Source of the DNA: Lichenicola sp964242425 | GTDB taxonomy: Bacteria > Pseudomonadota > Alphaproteobacteria > Acetobacterales > Acetobacteraceae | Direction of reading: 5' to 3' | Length of the DNA stretch: 33,414 nt | NCBI GenBank assembly: GCA_964242425.1 | Contig: CAXTCK010000015.1 | Span: 1 to 33,414, forward strand | Made by a program: the position numbers and the translations under genes | The notes under the pieces: model-generated | Database searches by the model: none | The model's input: only the letters and a program-made list of their open reading frames with translations | Told to the model about the DNA's origin: nothing | Shown here: one piece after another, positions 15,434 to 24,528 of the stretch | How the letters are laid out: each line of letters starts with the position of its first letter | Numbering within the stretch: position 1 is the first letter of the stretch

Positions 15434-18400
15434 ATGCACCTGCTGGTGCGCGAAACCCGCTTCCTGGACGAGCAGGCGCCGGCCGACGACCTCGGCCACG
15501 CCCCGGCCGACCTGCTGGTGCTGTCGTTCTCCGACAGCGACCTGTCCGGCCTCGCCGCGTGCTGGGAGCTGATGCCGGCGCACGCGCGATTGTCGCTGCG
15601 CCTCGCCAGCCTGGCCCGCCTGCGCCACCCGCTGTCGGTCGACCTTTACAACGAGAACACGGTGCCCGGCTCCGGCTGCGTGCTGGTGCGCCTGCTGGGC
15701 GGCCTGGACTACTGGCGCTACGGCGCCGAGGAGCTGTCCGCCACCTGCCGCCGGCATGCCATTCCGCTGGCGCTGCTGCCTGGCGACAACCGCGACGACC
15801 CCCGGCTGGCCGAGCTGTCCACCGTGCCGGCGCCGGTGCTGTCCCGGCTGGACGGCTTCCTGCGGCATGGCGGCCCGCGCAACCTGTCGTCGGCGTTATC
15901 GCTGTTGTCCCACCTGGCCGGGCGCGTCGCCGACGACGGAGCACGGCCCGTGCCCGTGCCCGCCGCCGGCGTGCACAGCACCGTCCCGGCGAACAGCCGC
16001 CCGCGCGCCACGGTGCTGTTCTACCGGTCGCACCTGCTGGCGAACGACATCGCGCCGTTCGAGGCGCTGGCGGACGCGTTGCAGGCGCGCGGGCTGGCGC
16101 CGGAGCTGCTGTATGCCTCGTCGCTGAAGGATGCCGACGCCGCCGGCTTCGTCGCCGAACGGCTGCGCGAAACCCGTCCGGCGGTGGTGCTGAACGCCTG
16201 CTTCTTTTCCGCGCGTCGCGACGATGCCGGCTCGCCGCTGGACGCGGCCGGAGCGCCGGTGCTGCAGCTGCTGCAACCGGTCGCGGGCGAGGACGCGTGG
16301 CGCGACAGCACGCGCGGCCTGTCCCAGACCGACCTCGCGATGCAGGTGGTGCTGCCGGAGCTGGACGGGCGCCTCCTGTCGAGCCCGGTGTCGTTCAAGC
16401 ACGGCCAGGCGCATGCGGCACTGCCGGGCCACGTCCACACGGTCAACCGGCCGCACGCAGGCGGCATCGACCGGGCGGCGGACCAGGCCGCCGGATGGGC
16501 ACGGCTCGGCCAAACGCCGGCGGCGGAGCGCCGGGTGGCGATCGTGCTGTCGGATTATCCGGGCCTGGGCGGCCAGGTCGCGCATGCGGTGGGGCTGGAC
16601 AGCTTCGCCAGCCTGCGGGCGATCCTCGGCGCGCTGTCATCGGCCGGGTATGACACCGGCCCGATCCCGGACAACGAGGCGCTGGTCCGGGCGCTGTGCC
16701 ACGCGGCCCCCACCCCGTTGCTGTCCCTGCACCGCTACCAGGCGCTGTTCGACACCCTGCCCGACACCCTGCGGCGCGGCGTGCTCGACGCCTGGGGCGC
16801 GCCCGGGGACGACCCGGCGGTGGTGGCGGGCTGCTTCGCGCTGCGGCACCTCCGCCTTGGCAACCTGCTGCTGGCGGTGCAGCCGGACCGCGGCTCGGTC
16901 CTGGACCGCAAGAACGGCTACCACGATCCTGCCCTGCCGCCGCGGCATGCCCTGGTCGCCTTCATGCTGTGCCTGCGCGACGTGAACGCCGTTCACGCCT
17001 TGCTGCATCTCGGCACGCACGGCACGCTGGAATGGCTGCCGGGCAAGGCCGCGGCCGCGTCGCCGGGTTGCGCGCCCGCCGCCCTGCTTCGCGGCCTGCC
17101 GGTGATCTACCCCTTCATCGTCAACAACCCGGGCGAGGCGGCGGCGGCCAAGCGCCGGCTCGGCGCGGTCACGATCGGCCACCTGACCCCGCCGGTCGCC
17201 GTGGCCGGCAGTCATGGCGCTGCCCGCGAGCTGGAGCGGCTGCTCGACGACTACGCCGCCGCGGACGGGCTCGACCGCAGGCGGGCCTCGATCCTGCGCG
17301 CCGAGATCCTCGACCGCGCCGAGGACAGCGGGCTGCTGGCCGAGTTCGGGGTGGACCGCGCCGGGAGCGGCGACGAGGACGCTCTGGCCCGGCTCGACGC
17401 CCTGCTGTGCGACGTGAAGAACCTGCAGCTGCGCGACGGGCTGCACGTGTTCGGCACGTCGCCCGCCTCCCCGGCGACGCTGCTGGAGGCGATGCGAGGA
17501 GTGTTGCCGGGCGCGGACCCAGACCGTCTCGAGGCCGACCTGCTGGCGAGCGGACCTGCGGAGATGGGCGCGCTGCTGGCAGCCCTGGACGGCCGCTTCG
17601 TGCCGCCCGGCCCGTCCGGCGCCCCCACGCGCGGGCGCGCCGACGTGCTGCCCACCGGGCGCAACCTGTTCAGCCTCGACCCGCGCGCGATCCCGACCCG
17701 GGCAGCGATGCTGCTGGCGAACAAGACCGCGGCCGCCCTGCTCGACCGCCACCGCCAGGACCAGGGCGACTGGCTGCGGCGGGTGGTGATCGACCTGTGG
17801 GGCTCGACCAGCCTGCGCACCGGCGGCGAGGATCTCGGCCTGGCGCTGCTGCTGATGGGCGTGGCGCCGGTCTGGGACGAGGGCTCGGGCCGCGTGTCCG
17901 GCGTCACGGTGCTGCCGCTGGCGCTGCTGGACCGGCCGCGCGTGGACGTGACGCTGCGCATCTCCGGCTTCTTCCGCGACGGCTTTCCCGGGCAGATCGC
18001 CTTGTTCGACCAGGCGGTCGAGGCGGTGGCGTCGCGGGACGAGGGCGACTGGAACCCGCTGGCGCAGGCGGCCCAGGGGCTGGACGGCGCGGCGCGGTCG
18101 TCGGCGACGGCGCGCATCTTCGGCGCGGCACCTGGCGCCTACGGCACCGGGATCGAGGACCAGCTGGCCCGCGGCGCCTGGGACGGCGTCGATCAGCTGG
18201 GCCGGGATTATCTCCATGCCGGCGCGTACCGCTACGGCGGCGGGCGGGACGGCGATGCCGACGCGGCCGGCTTCGCCGCACGGGTCGCGGGCGCGGACGC
18301 GCTGGTGCACGTGCAGGACCATGCCGAGACCGACCTGCTGGACGGGCTCGACGCGGCCGCCTTCCAGGGCGGCTTCGCGGCCGCCGCGTCCCTGCTGGGT

Positions 18401-18796
18401 GGCGCGCCCGCGTTCTACCACGCCGACACCTCGCGGCCGGACGCGCCGCGCCTGCGCCTGCTGGCCGAGGAGGTGGCGCGCGTGGTGCGCGGCCGTGCCG
18501 CCAATCCCGCCTGGATCGACGGCATGGCGCGGCACGGCTATCGCGGGGCGGCCGAGATCGCCCGCACCGTGGACGCGCTGCACGCCTTCGCCGCCACCGT
18601 GCCGCACCGCTTCGATGCCCAGTTCGAGCTGTTGTTCGACGCCACCCTTGGCGATCCCCGGACCGACCGCTTCCTGCGCCACGCCAATCCGGACGCGCAC
18701 GCTGCCATGGCGGCCCGCTTCGAGGAGGCGAGGCGTCGCGGGCTGTGGCGGCCGCGACGCAACAGCCTGCCCGCATGCCCCGGGGCGGACGCGTGA
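15434..18796 (+). CDS. cobN: Cobaltochelatase large subunit CobN
   Basis: The catalytic, substrate-binding subunit of the ATP-dependent cobaltochelatase that inserts cobalt into hydrogenobyrinic acid a,c-diamide. The 1120-residue product is of the CobN/BchH type: VDLYNENTVPGSGCVLVRLLGG-like text near residues 72-92, the conserved HLGTHGTLEWLPGK near 524-537, and GYRGAAEIARTVD near the C-terminus. It is shorter than the roughly 1275-residue reference from Pseudomonas denitrificans. The start 15434 lies 10 bases after cobW. The AAA+ and VWA partner subunits are not in the window, so they must be encoded elsewhere. Confidence 0.95.
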   Translation: MHLLVRETRFLDEQAPADDLGHAPADLLVLSFSDSDLSGLAACWELMPAHARLSLRLASLARLRHPLSVDLYNENTVPGSGCVLVRLLGGLDYWRYGAEELSATCRRHAIPLALLPGDNRDDPRLAELSTVPAPVLSRLDGFLRHGGPRNLSSALSLLSHLAGRVADDGARPVPVPAAGVHSTVPANSRPRATVLFYRSHLLANDIAPFEALADALQARGLAPELLYASSLKDADAAGFVAERLRETRPAVVLNACFFSARRDDAGSPLDAAGAPVLQLLQPVAGEDAWRDSTRGLSQTDLAMQVVLPELDGRLLSSPVSFKHGQAHAALPGHVHTVNRPHAGGIDRAADQAAGWARLGQTPAAERRVAIVLSDYPGLGGQVAHAVGLDSFASLRAILGALSSAGYDTGPIPDNEALVRALCHAAPTPLLSLHRYQALFDTLPDTLRRGVLDAWGAPGDDPAVVAGCFALRHLRLGNLLLAVQPDRGSVLDRKNGYHDPALPPRHALVAFMLCLRDVNAVHALLHLGTHGTLEWLPGKAAAASPGCAPAALLRGLPVIYPFIVNNPGEAAAAKRRLGAVTIGHLTPPVAVAGSHGAARELERLLDDYAAADGLDRRRASILRAEILDRAEDSGLLAEFGVDRAGSGDEDALARLDALLCDVKNLQLRDGLHVFGTSPASPATLLEAMRGVLPGADPDRLEADLLASGPAEMGALLAALDGRFVPPGPSGAPTRGRADVLPTGRNLFSLDPRAIPTRAAMLLANKTAAALLDRHRQDQGDWLRRVVIDLWGSTSLRTGGEDLGLALLLMGVAPVWDEGSGRVSGVTVLPLALLDRPRVDVTLRISGFFRDGFPGQIALFDQAVEAVASRDEGDWNPLAQAAQGLDGAARSSATARIFGAAPGAYGTGIEDQLARGAWDGVDQLGRDYLHAGAYRYGGGRDGDADAAGFAARVAGADALVHVQDHAETDLLDGLDAAAFQGGFAAAASLLGGAPAFYHADTSRPDAPRLRLLAEEVARVVRGRAANPAWIDGMARHGYRGAAEIARTVDALHAFAATVPHRFDAQFELLFDATLGDPRTDRFLRHANPDAHAAMAARFEEARRRGLWRPRRNSLPACPGADA

Positions 18797-20028
18797 ACGC
18801 CCCGTCCCCGCGCGGCTGGTGTCCCAGCCTGTTCGAGCCGATGCAGTCGGGCGACGGCCTGCTGTTGCGCATCAAGCCACGCGCGGCCCGGCTCGACGCC
18901 GCATCCGCGCGCAGGCTGGCGGACGGCGCCCTGCGCCATGGCAACGGGGCGATCGAGCTCACCAACCGCGGCAACCTCCAGCTCCGCGGCTTCACCGCCG
19001 CTTCCGCCGCCGCGTTCGCGATGGAGGCGATCGCCGCCGGGCTTGCGGATGCGGACGAGGCGGCGGAGCGGCGGCACAACCTGCTGGTGTCTCCGCTCGC
19101 CGGCCGCGACCCGGATTGCCATGCCGACACGCTGGCGGTGGCCCGGGCGCTGGGCGACGCGCTGTCGGCCGACCGGGATCTCGACCGGCTGCCGGCCAAG
19201 TTCGGCTTCGCGGTCGATGGCGGCGGGACGCTGGGCCTGGACACCGTTCGCGCGGATGTCGCGCTGCGGGCGTCGGGGGATGGCTGGCGGGTCGAGGCCG
19301 CAGGCGCGGTGGCGCGCTGCGGCGCAACCGATGGCCCGGTCCTGGCCCTGCGCCTGGCGCACGCGGCGCTCGCCCACGATCCGCCGTTGCGGCCGGCGCG
19401 TTGTCCTGAACACGGTTCACGGTTGTTCCGGATCGCGGGGCTGCATCCGGAGCCGGCCCTGCCCATGGCGGGACCGGCGCCGGTCGCGGTCGGTCCGCTG
19501 CCGGGCGGCGCGTTCGGGATCGGCTTGCCGCCTGGACGGCTCGACGCGTCGCTGCTGCGGACCCTGGCCGAGCTGTCGGAACGATGCGGCGACGGCATCC
19601 TGCGCGTCACGCCGTGGCGGTCGGTGCTGCTGGCCGGCCTGCATCCCGGCGGCGGGGCGGCGTTGCGCGCGGCGCTGCCGGACGCGCTGCTCGATCCGGA
19701 GGATCCACGCCTGCTCGTCTCGTCCTGCATCGGCGCGCCCGGCTGCGCCCGCGCGGCGCGACCGGCCCCGATGGATGCGGCGAGGCTGGGCCTCCTGCTG
19801 CCGCGCGGCCGTCGCGGAAACGCGATGCTGCACGTGTCGGGTTGCGCCAAGGGCTGCGGCCATCCGGGGCCGGCGCCCCTGACCCTGGTCGGCCGCGACA
19901 ACCGCTACGACGTGGTGCGGAACGGACGGGCGTCGGACGAGCCGGTCCTGCGTGGCCTCGACCTCGACGCCGTCACCGCGCTGCTGCGCCAGCCGTCCAC
20001 GCTCGTGAACATGGTTCACGCATCGTGA
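18793..20028 (+). CDS. cobG: Precorrin-3B synthase CobG
   Basis: Oxygen-dependent enzyme that hydroxylates precorrin-3A at C-20 and forms the gamma-lactone, the step that defines the aerobic pathway. The 411-residue product has the nitrite/sulfite reductase-like fold pattern, with HGNGAIELTNRGNLQLRG near residue 50 and the [4Fe-4S] cysteines at 312, 318, 351 and 355 (CX5C and CX3C, in SSCIGAPGCARA and SGCAKGCGHPG). GTG 18793 gives a four-base overlap with the cobN stop (GTGA); ATG 18775 is an in-frame alternative adding six residues. An electron donor is required; DUF1636 in the same operon is a candidate. Confidence 0.93.
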   Translation: MNAPSPRGWCPSLFEPMQSGDGLLLRIKPRAARLDAASARRLADGALRHGNGAIELTNRGNLQLRGFTAASAAAFAMEAIAAGLADADEAAERRHNLLVSPLAGRDPDCHADTLAVARALGDALSADRDLDRLPAKFGFAVDGGGTLGLDTVRADVALRASGDGWRVEAAGAVARCGATDGPVLALRLAHAALAHDPPLRPARCPEHGSRLFRIAGLHPEPALPMAGPAPVAVGPLPGGAFGIGLPPGRLDASLLRTLAELSERCGDGILRVTPWRSVLLAGLHPGGGAALRAALPDALLDPEDPRLLVSSCIGAPGCARAARPAPMDAARLGLLLPRGRRGNAMLHVSGCAKGCGHPGPAPLTLVGRDNRYDVVRNGRASDEPVLRGLDLDAVTALLRQPSTLVNMVHAS

Positions 20029-20657
20029 GCGACGGGCGCGACTACATACGCGATGGTGCGGCGATCTACGCCCGGTCCTTCGCCATCATACGCGCCGAGG
20101 CGGACCTCCAGCGCTTCCGTCCCGACGAGGTGCCGGTCGCGGTGCGGGTGATCCATGCCTGCGGGCTGGTGGAGGTGGCGGCGAACATCCGCTTCGGGCA
20201 CGGCTTCGCGCATGTGGCGAGGCGGGCGCTCCGGGCCGGCTGCCCGGTGCTGTGCGACTCCGAGATGGTGGCGCACGGCATCACCCGCGCCCGGCTGCCG
20301 GCCGGCAACGCGGTGGTGTGCACGCTGCGCGACGCCCGGACGCCGGAGCTGGCCCGCGTCGTCGGCAACACCCGGTCCGCCGCGGCGCTGGAGCTGTGGG
20401 GCGAGCAGCTCGGCGGCAGCGTGGTGGCGATCGGCAACGCGCCCACCGCTTTGTTCCGCCTGCTGGAGCTGCTCGATGCCGGGGCGGCGCCGCCTGCCGC
20501 GGTGATCGGCATGCCGGTGGGCTTCGTGGGGGCGGCGGAATCCAAGCAGGCGCTGGCGGCGTATGGCACCTTGCCATTCGCCACCGTGCTCGGCCGGCAG
20601 GGCGGCAGCGCCATGGCGGCGGCAGCGGTGAACGCGCTGGCGAGCGACGCGGAATGA
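20025..20657 (+). CDS. cobH: Precorrin-8X methylmutase CobH
   Basis: Moves the C-11 methyl group to C-12, turning precorrin-8X into hydrogenobyrinic acid. The 210-residue product equals the length of the reference CobH. The conserved catalytic histidine is His44 in RVIHACGLVE, and DSEMVAHGITRARL and GMPVGFVGAAESK are family hallmarks. GTG 20025 overlaps the cobG stop by four bases (GTGA), indicating coupled translation. Confidence 0.95.
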   Translation: MSDGRDYIRDGAAIYARSFAIIRAEADLQRFRPDEVPVAVRVIHACGLVEVAANIRFGHGFAHVARRALRAGCPVLCDSEMVAHGITRARLPAGNAVVCTLRDARTPELARVVGNTRSAAALELWGEQLGGSVVAIGNAPTALFRLLELLDAGAAPPAAVIGMPVGFVGAAESKQALAAYGTLPFATVLGRQGGSAMAAAAVNALASDAE

Positions 20658-21394
20658 GCGCCGGGACCGCCCCTGGCACCCTGCGTACGGTCGGCATGGG
20701 GCCGGGCGACCCCGAGCTGCTGACGGTGAAGGCGCTTCGGGTGATCGGGAGCGCGCCGGTGGTGGCGTTCTTCGCCAAGCGGGGACGCGTCGGCCACGCG
20801 CGCTCCATCGCTGGCGAGCGGTTGCGCTCCGACGCGATGGAGGAGCGCTTCGAGTATCCGTTCACCACGGAGCTGTCGCTGCGGGACCCGCGCTATCCGG
20901 CGCAGATGGGGGTGTTCTACGAGCACTGCGCGTCGCGGCTTGCAGCGCATCTGGAAGCCGGGCGGGACGTGGCGCTTTTGTGCGAGGGCGACCCGTTCTT
21001 CTACGGCTCGTCCATGTACCTGTTCGACCGGCTGCGCGCCGACTACCCGCACGAGGTGGTGCCGGGCGTCACCGGCATGAGCGGATGCTGGACCGCGGCG
21101 GCGATGCCGATCGCGCATGGCGACGACGTGCTGTGCGTGCTGCCCGGCACCCTGGACGAGGATTGCCTGGCGGCACGCCTCGCCGCCTGCGACGCGGCGG
21201 TGATCATGAAGGTGGGGCGCAACCTGCCGAAGATACGGCGCGCGCTGGATCGGGCCGGGCTGTCGGACCGGGCGATCTATGTCGAGCGCGGCACGCAGGC
21301 CGGACAGGTGCTGTCGCCGGTGGCCGACACCGATGGGCGGGCCGCGCCGTACTTCTCGATGGTGCTGGTTCCGGGACGGCAGCGGTCGCGATGA
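20654..21394 (+). CDS. cobI: Precorrin-2 C20-methyltransferase CobI
   Basis: SAM-dependent methylation of precorrin-2 at C-20, giving precorrin-3A. The 246-residue product shows the tetrapyrrole methylase N-terminal loop GMGPGDPELLTVKA (about 14-27), the central LCEGDPFFYGSSMYL and PGVTGMSGCWTAA, and IMKVGRNLPKIRRAL in the second half. The CEGDPFFYGS variant is specific for the CobI/CbiL branch. ATG 20654 overlaps the cobH stop (ATGA). Confidence 0.95.
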   Translation: MSAGTAPGTLRTVGMGPGDPELLTVKALRVIGSAPVVAFFAKRGRVGHARSIAGERLRSDAMEERFEYPFTTELSLRDPRYPAQMGVFYEHCASRLAAHLEAGRDVALLCEGDPFFYGSSMYLFDRLRADYPHEVVPGVTGMSGCWTAAAMPIAHGDDVLCVLPGTLDEDCLAARLAACDAAVIMKVGRNLPKIRRALDRAGLSDRAIYVERGTQAGQVLSPVADTDGRAAPYFSMVLVPGRQRSR

Positions 21395-22155
21395 GCGGGG
21401 CCGGACGCCTGACGGTGGTCGGCCTGGGGCCGGGCGGGCTCGACCTGCGCACGCCGCAGGCCGACGCGGCGCTGCGCGAGGCGACCGACCTGGTGGGCTA
21501 CGCGCCGTATCTCGATCGGGTGGAGGCGGGCCCGGGGGTGGTGCGGCACGGCTCGGACAACCGGGTGGAGCTCGACCGGGCGCGCCATGCCCTGGCGCTG
21601 GCGGCGGCCGGGCGGACCGTGTGCGTGGTGTCGTCCGGCGACCCGGGCGTGTTCGCGATGGCGAGCGCGGTGTTCGAGGCGATCGAGGATGGCGAGGCGG
21701 CGTGGCGGGCGCTGGAGGTTCGCGTGGTGCCGGGCATCTCGGCGATGATGGCGGTGGCGGCCCGGCTGGGCGCGCCGCTTGGCGGGGATTTCTGCGCCAT
21801 CTCGTTGTCCGACAACCTCAAGCCCTGGCCGCTGGTGCTGCGCCGCCTGCGCGCGGCGGCGGGAGCGGGGTTCGTGATGGCGCTGTACAACCCGCTGTCG
21901 CGGGCGCGGCCCTGGCAGCTGGGGGCTGCGCTGGAGGCGCTGCGCGAGGTGCTGCCGGGCACGGTGCCGGTGGCGTTTGCCACTGCGGTCAGCCGTCCGG
22001 AGGAGCGGATCGTGGTGTCCACGCTAGGCCGGGCGGATGCGTCGCTGGCCGACATGCGCACCCTGGTGCTGGTCGGCTGCGCCGGCACGCGGCTGGTCCA
22101 CCGGGATGATGGCCGTTCCTGGCTCTACACCCGGCGCAGCGTGGCGGATTCCTGA
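21391..22155 (+). CDS. cobJ: Precorrin-3B C17-methyltransferase CobJ
   Basis: Methylates C-17 and contracts the macrocycle, producing precorrin-4. The 254-residue product has the SAM-binding opening VVGLGPGGLDLRTPQA, then DLVGYAPYLDRV, VVSSGDPGVFAMASAVFEA, VPGISAMMAVAARLGAPLGGDFCAISLSDNLKPW and ALYNPLSRARPWQL, all characteristic of CobJ/CbiH. ATG 21391 overlaps the cobI stop (ATGA). Its 3' end overlaps the 3' end of the opposing cobK by 31 bases. There is no CbiG or CobE fusion. Confidence 0.95.
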   Translation: MSGAGRLTVVGLGPGGLDLRTPQADAALREATDLVGYAPYLDRVEAGPGVVRHGSDNRVELDRARHALALAAAGRTVCVVSSGDPGVFAMASAVFEAIEDGEAAWRALEVRVVPGISAMMAVAARLGAPLGGDFCAISLSDNLKPWPLVLRRLRAAAGAGFVMALYNPLSRARPWQLGAALEALREVLPGTVPVAFATAVSRPEERIVVSTLGRADASLADMRTLVLVGCAGTRLVHRDDGRSWLYTRRSVADS

Positions 22156-22892
22156 TGGCGCCGCTCCAGCCAGTGCAGGGCGTCCTGCCAGCCCGGCACG
22201 GTCGGGGTTGGCTGGGAAACGGGCCGTGCCACCATCACCACGCCGAGCCCGGCTTCCCGCGCCGCCGCCAGCTTGGGCGCGGTGGCGTCGCCGCCGGAGT
22301 TCTTGGTCACCACCAGCCCGATGCGGTGGCGGAGGAGCAGCGCACGTTCGTCCGGCAGGCTGAAGGGGCCGCGCGCCGACAGCACGGTGGCATCTGGCGG
22401 GAGCAGTCCGGGCGGCGGCGGGTCGACGCTGCGCACGACGTAGTGGTGCTGCGGGTGGGCCAGGAACGGTGCCAGCTCCTGCCGGCCGACCGTGAGCAGG
22501 ACGCGTGCCGGCTGTTCGCCAATCGCCGCGGCGGCAGCCTGCATGGTGGGGACCACGGTCCAACGGTCGCCCGCGACCGGCTCCCAGGCCGGCCGGTCGA
22601 TCCGCAGCAGCGGCACCCCGGCGCTCATGGCGGCCGCGACCGCGTTGCGGCTGATCTGCTGCGCGAAGGGGTGGGTGGCGTCGACCAGCGCGCCGGTCTG
22701 CGCGTTCTCGAGCCAGCGCTGCAGGCCGCCGGCGCCGCCGAAGCCGCCGATGCGTGTGGGGAGCGGCGGCAGGTGCGGCGTCCGGGTCACGCCGGCCAGG
22801 GACACGGTGGCCGCGAAGCGCTCGTCGTTCTGCAGCGCCCGCGCCAGCGCGCTGGACTCGCTGGTGCCGCCGAGGATCAGCACCCTTGTCAC
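22125..22892 (-). CDS. cobK: Precorrin-6A reductase CobK
   Basis: NADPH-dependent reduction of precorrin-6A to precorrin-6B. The 255-residue product has VLILGGTSESSALARAL at the N-terminus, TGALVDATHPFAQQISRNA, ARVLLTVGRQELAPFL and VTKNSGGDATAPKLAAAREAG, all CobK/CbiJ signatures. The start is GTG at 22892, with AAGGAG about eight bases upstream. The gene is inverted relative to the surrounding cob operon: it converges on cobJ (31-base overlap) and its start is only 26 bases from the cobL start, so its promoter must overlap cobL coding sequence. Confidence 0.94.
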   Translation of the reverse strand: MTRVLILGGTSESSALARALQNDERFAATVSLAGVTRTPHLPPLPTRIGGFGGAGGLQRWLENAQTGALVDATHPFAQQISRNAVAAAMSAGVPLLRIDRPAWEPVAGDRWTVVPTMQAAAAAIGEQPARVLLTVGRQELAPFLAHPQHHYVVRSVDPPPPGLLPPDATVLSARGPFSLPDERALLLRHRIGLVVTKNSGGDATAPKLAAAREAGLGVVMVARPVSQPTPTVPGWQDALHWLERRHQESATLRRV

Positions 22893-22918
22893 CCTTCGTG
22901 CTCCTTCCGGCCCCGGGC

Positions 22919-24130
22919 ATGACGCCGTGGCTCAGCATCCTCGGCATCGGCGAGGACGGTGTCGAGGCGCTCCCTCCGGTGTCGCGCGCGCTGATCGCCG
23001 GGGCGGAGCTGGTGGTGGGCGGGGCGCGGCATCTCGGGCTGGCGGCGCCGCTGCTGCGCGGCGACACGCTGCGCTGGCCGAGCCCGATCGCGGACGCTGT
23101 GCCGCTGGTCCTGTCGCGCCGCGGCCGGGCGGTGGCGGTGCTGGCGTCCGGCGACCCGTTCTGCTTCGGCGTCGGCAGCCTGTTGTCGGAGCACGTTCCG
23201 GCAGAGGAGATGCGATGCCTGCCGGCACCGTCCGCGTTCTCGCTCGCCTGCGCCCGGCTGGGCTGGGCGTTGCAGGACACGGCGCTGTTGTCGGTGTGCG
23301 GCCGATTGGTGGAAGCGCTTCGCCCGGCGCTGCAGCCGGGGGCGCGGCTGCTGGTGCTGTCGGCGGACGAGCGTTCGCCGGCGGCGGTGGCGGCGCTGCT
23401 ATGCGCGCACGGGTTCGGCGGCTCGGTGCTGCACGTGCTGGAAGCGCTGGGCGGTCCGCGCGAGCGCGTCAGGCGGCAGCGTGCCGACGCGGCGATGCCG
23501 GGCGACATCGCGCGGCTGAACCTCGTGGGGGTGGCGCTGGACTCCAGCCCGGAGGCGCGGCCGATCCCGCTTGCGGCCGGGCTGCCGGACGAGAGCTTCG
23601 GTCACGACGGGCAGTTGACCAAGCGGGAGGTGCGCGCCGTCACCCTGTCCGCGTTGTCGCCGCGCCAGGGCGAGCTGCTGTGGGATGTCGGCTGCGGCTC
23701 AGGCTCGGTGTCGATCGAGTGGATGCTGCGACACCCGGGCAACCGCGCGGAGGCGCTGGAACCGCGGCCGGACCGGGCGGCGCGGGCGCGAAGCAACGCC
23801 TGGTCGCTGGGCGTGCCCGGGCTGGTGGTGGTGGAGCGCGCAGCACCGGACGGGTTCGACGCGCTGTCGCCGCCGGACGCGGTGTTCGTCGGCGGCGGGG
23901 CTGCGGTGCCCGGCGTGCTGGAGCGGGCCTGGTCGGCGCTGCGCCCGGGCGGGCGGCTGGTGGCGAACGCGGTGACGATCGAGACCGAGCGGGTGCTGTT
24001 CGACGCCCGGGCGCGGCTGGGCGGCACCCTGACCAGGCTGTCGGTGGAAAGGCTGGACCGGATCGGCAGCATGCACGGCTTCCGGCCGGCGATGACCGTG
24101 ACCCAGCTTGCGGCGTGGCGGCAACGATGA
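22919..24130 (+). CDS. cobL: Precorrin-6Y C5,15-methyltransferase (decarboxylating) CobL
   Basis: A 403-residue fusion of two methyltransferases. The CbiE-like domain (about 1-205) starts LSILGIGEDGVEALPP and has VLASGDPFCFGVG at about 74-86. The CbiT-like domain (about 215-403) has the Rossmann motif WDVGCGSGSVSIEW at 255-268. Together they methylate C-5 and C-15 and decarboxylate the C-12 acetate, giving precorrin-8X. Fusion and length match the aerobic-type CobL (about 410). ATG 22919 has only a weak ribosome binding site and lies 26 bases from the divergent cobK start. Confidence 0.95.
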   Translation: MTPWLSILGIGEDGVEALPPVSRALIAGAELVVGGARHLGLAAPLLRGDTLRWPSPIADAVPLVLSRRGRAVAVLASGDPFCFGVGSLLSEHVPAEEMRCLPAPSAFSLACARLGWALQDTALLSVCGRLVEALRPALQPGARLLVLSADERSPAAVAALLCAHGFGGSVLHVLEALGGPRERVRRQRADAAMPGDIARLNLVGVALDSSPEARPIPLAAGLPDESFGHDGQLTKREVRAVTLSALSPRQGELLWDVGCGSGSVSIEWMLRHPGNRAEALEPRPDRAARARSNAWSLGVPGLVVVERAAPDGFDALSPPDAVFVGGGAAVPGVLERAWSALRPGGRLVANAVTIETERVLFDARARLGGTLTRLSVERLDRIGSMHGFRPAMTVTQLAAWRQR

Positions 24131-24528
24131 TGCGGGGGATGGTGCCGGGGATCGTGGTCGCCGGGATCGGGCTCCGTCCGGGTGCGGCGGCCGAGGAGAT
24201 CGTCGGGCTGGTCGAGCGGGCGGTCCGGGCGTCCGGTTCCGGGTTGTCGGTGCTGGCGGTGCCGTGGTTCCGGAAGCACGAGGCCGGTCCGGCGGCGGCG
24301 GCGAGGCTGCTGTCGGTGGCGCTGCGGGTGGTGTCCCCGGAAGCGCTGGACGCGGCGCAGCCGCGGTGCCGGACACGATCGGCGCGGGCGCAGTCGCATG
24401 TCGGGGCGGCCTCGGTCGCGGAAGGCTGCGCGCTGGCCGTTTCCGGTCCGGAGGGACAGCTGCTGCTGGCGCGGATCGCGTCCGCGGCCGTCACCTGCGC
24501 CCTGGCGCAAGCGCCGGCGGGCCCATGA
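24127..24528 (+). CDS. cobE: CobE / CbiG C-terminal-like protein
   Basis: A 133-residue protein with VAGIGLRPGAAAEEIVGLVERAV near the start and VGAASVAEGCALAVSG near the end, the pattern of CobE, which resembles the C-terminal domain of CbiG. CobE belongs to aerobic clusters and has no settled catalytic role, while full-length CbiG opens the lactone ring in the anaerobic route. The N-terminal and middle CbiG domains are absent. ATG 24127 overlaps the cobL stop (ATGA); ATG 24130 is an alternative start. Its stop overlaps the cobM start. Confidence 0.85.
   Translation: MMRGMVPGIVVAGIGLRPGAAAEEIVGLVERAVRASGSGLSVLAVPWFRKHEAGPAAAARLLSVALRVVSPEALDAAQPRCRTRSARAQSHVGAASVAEGCALAVSGPEGQLLLARIASAAVTCALAQAPAGP

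Noticed and set aside
16637..18700. A 687-codon minus-strand open frame opposite cobN.
   Set aside because: It mirrors cobN and has low-complexity composition without any family signal.
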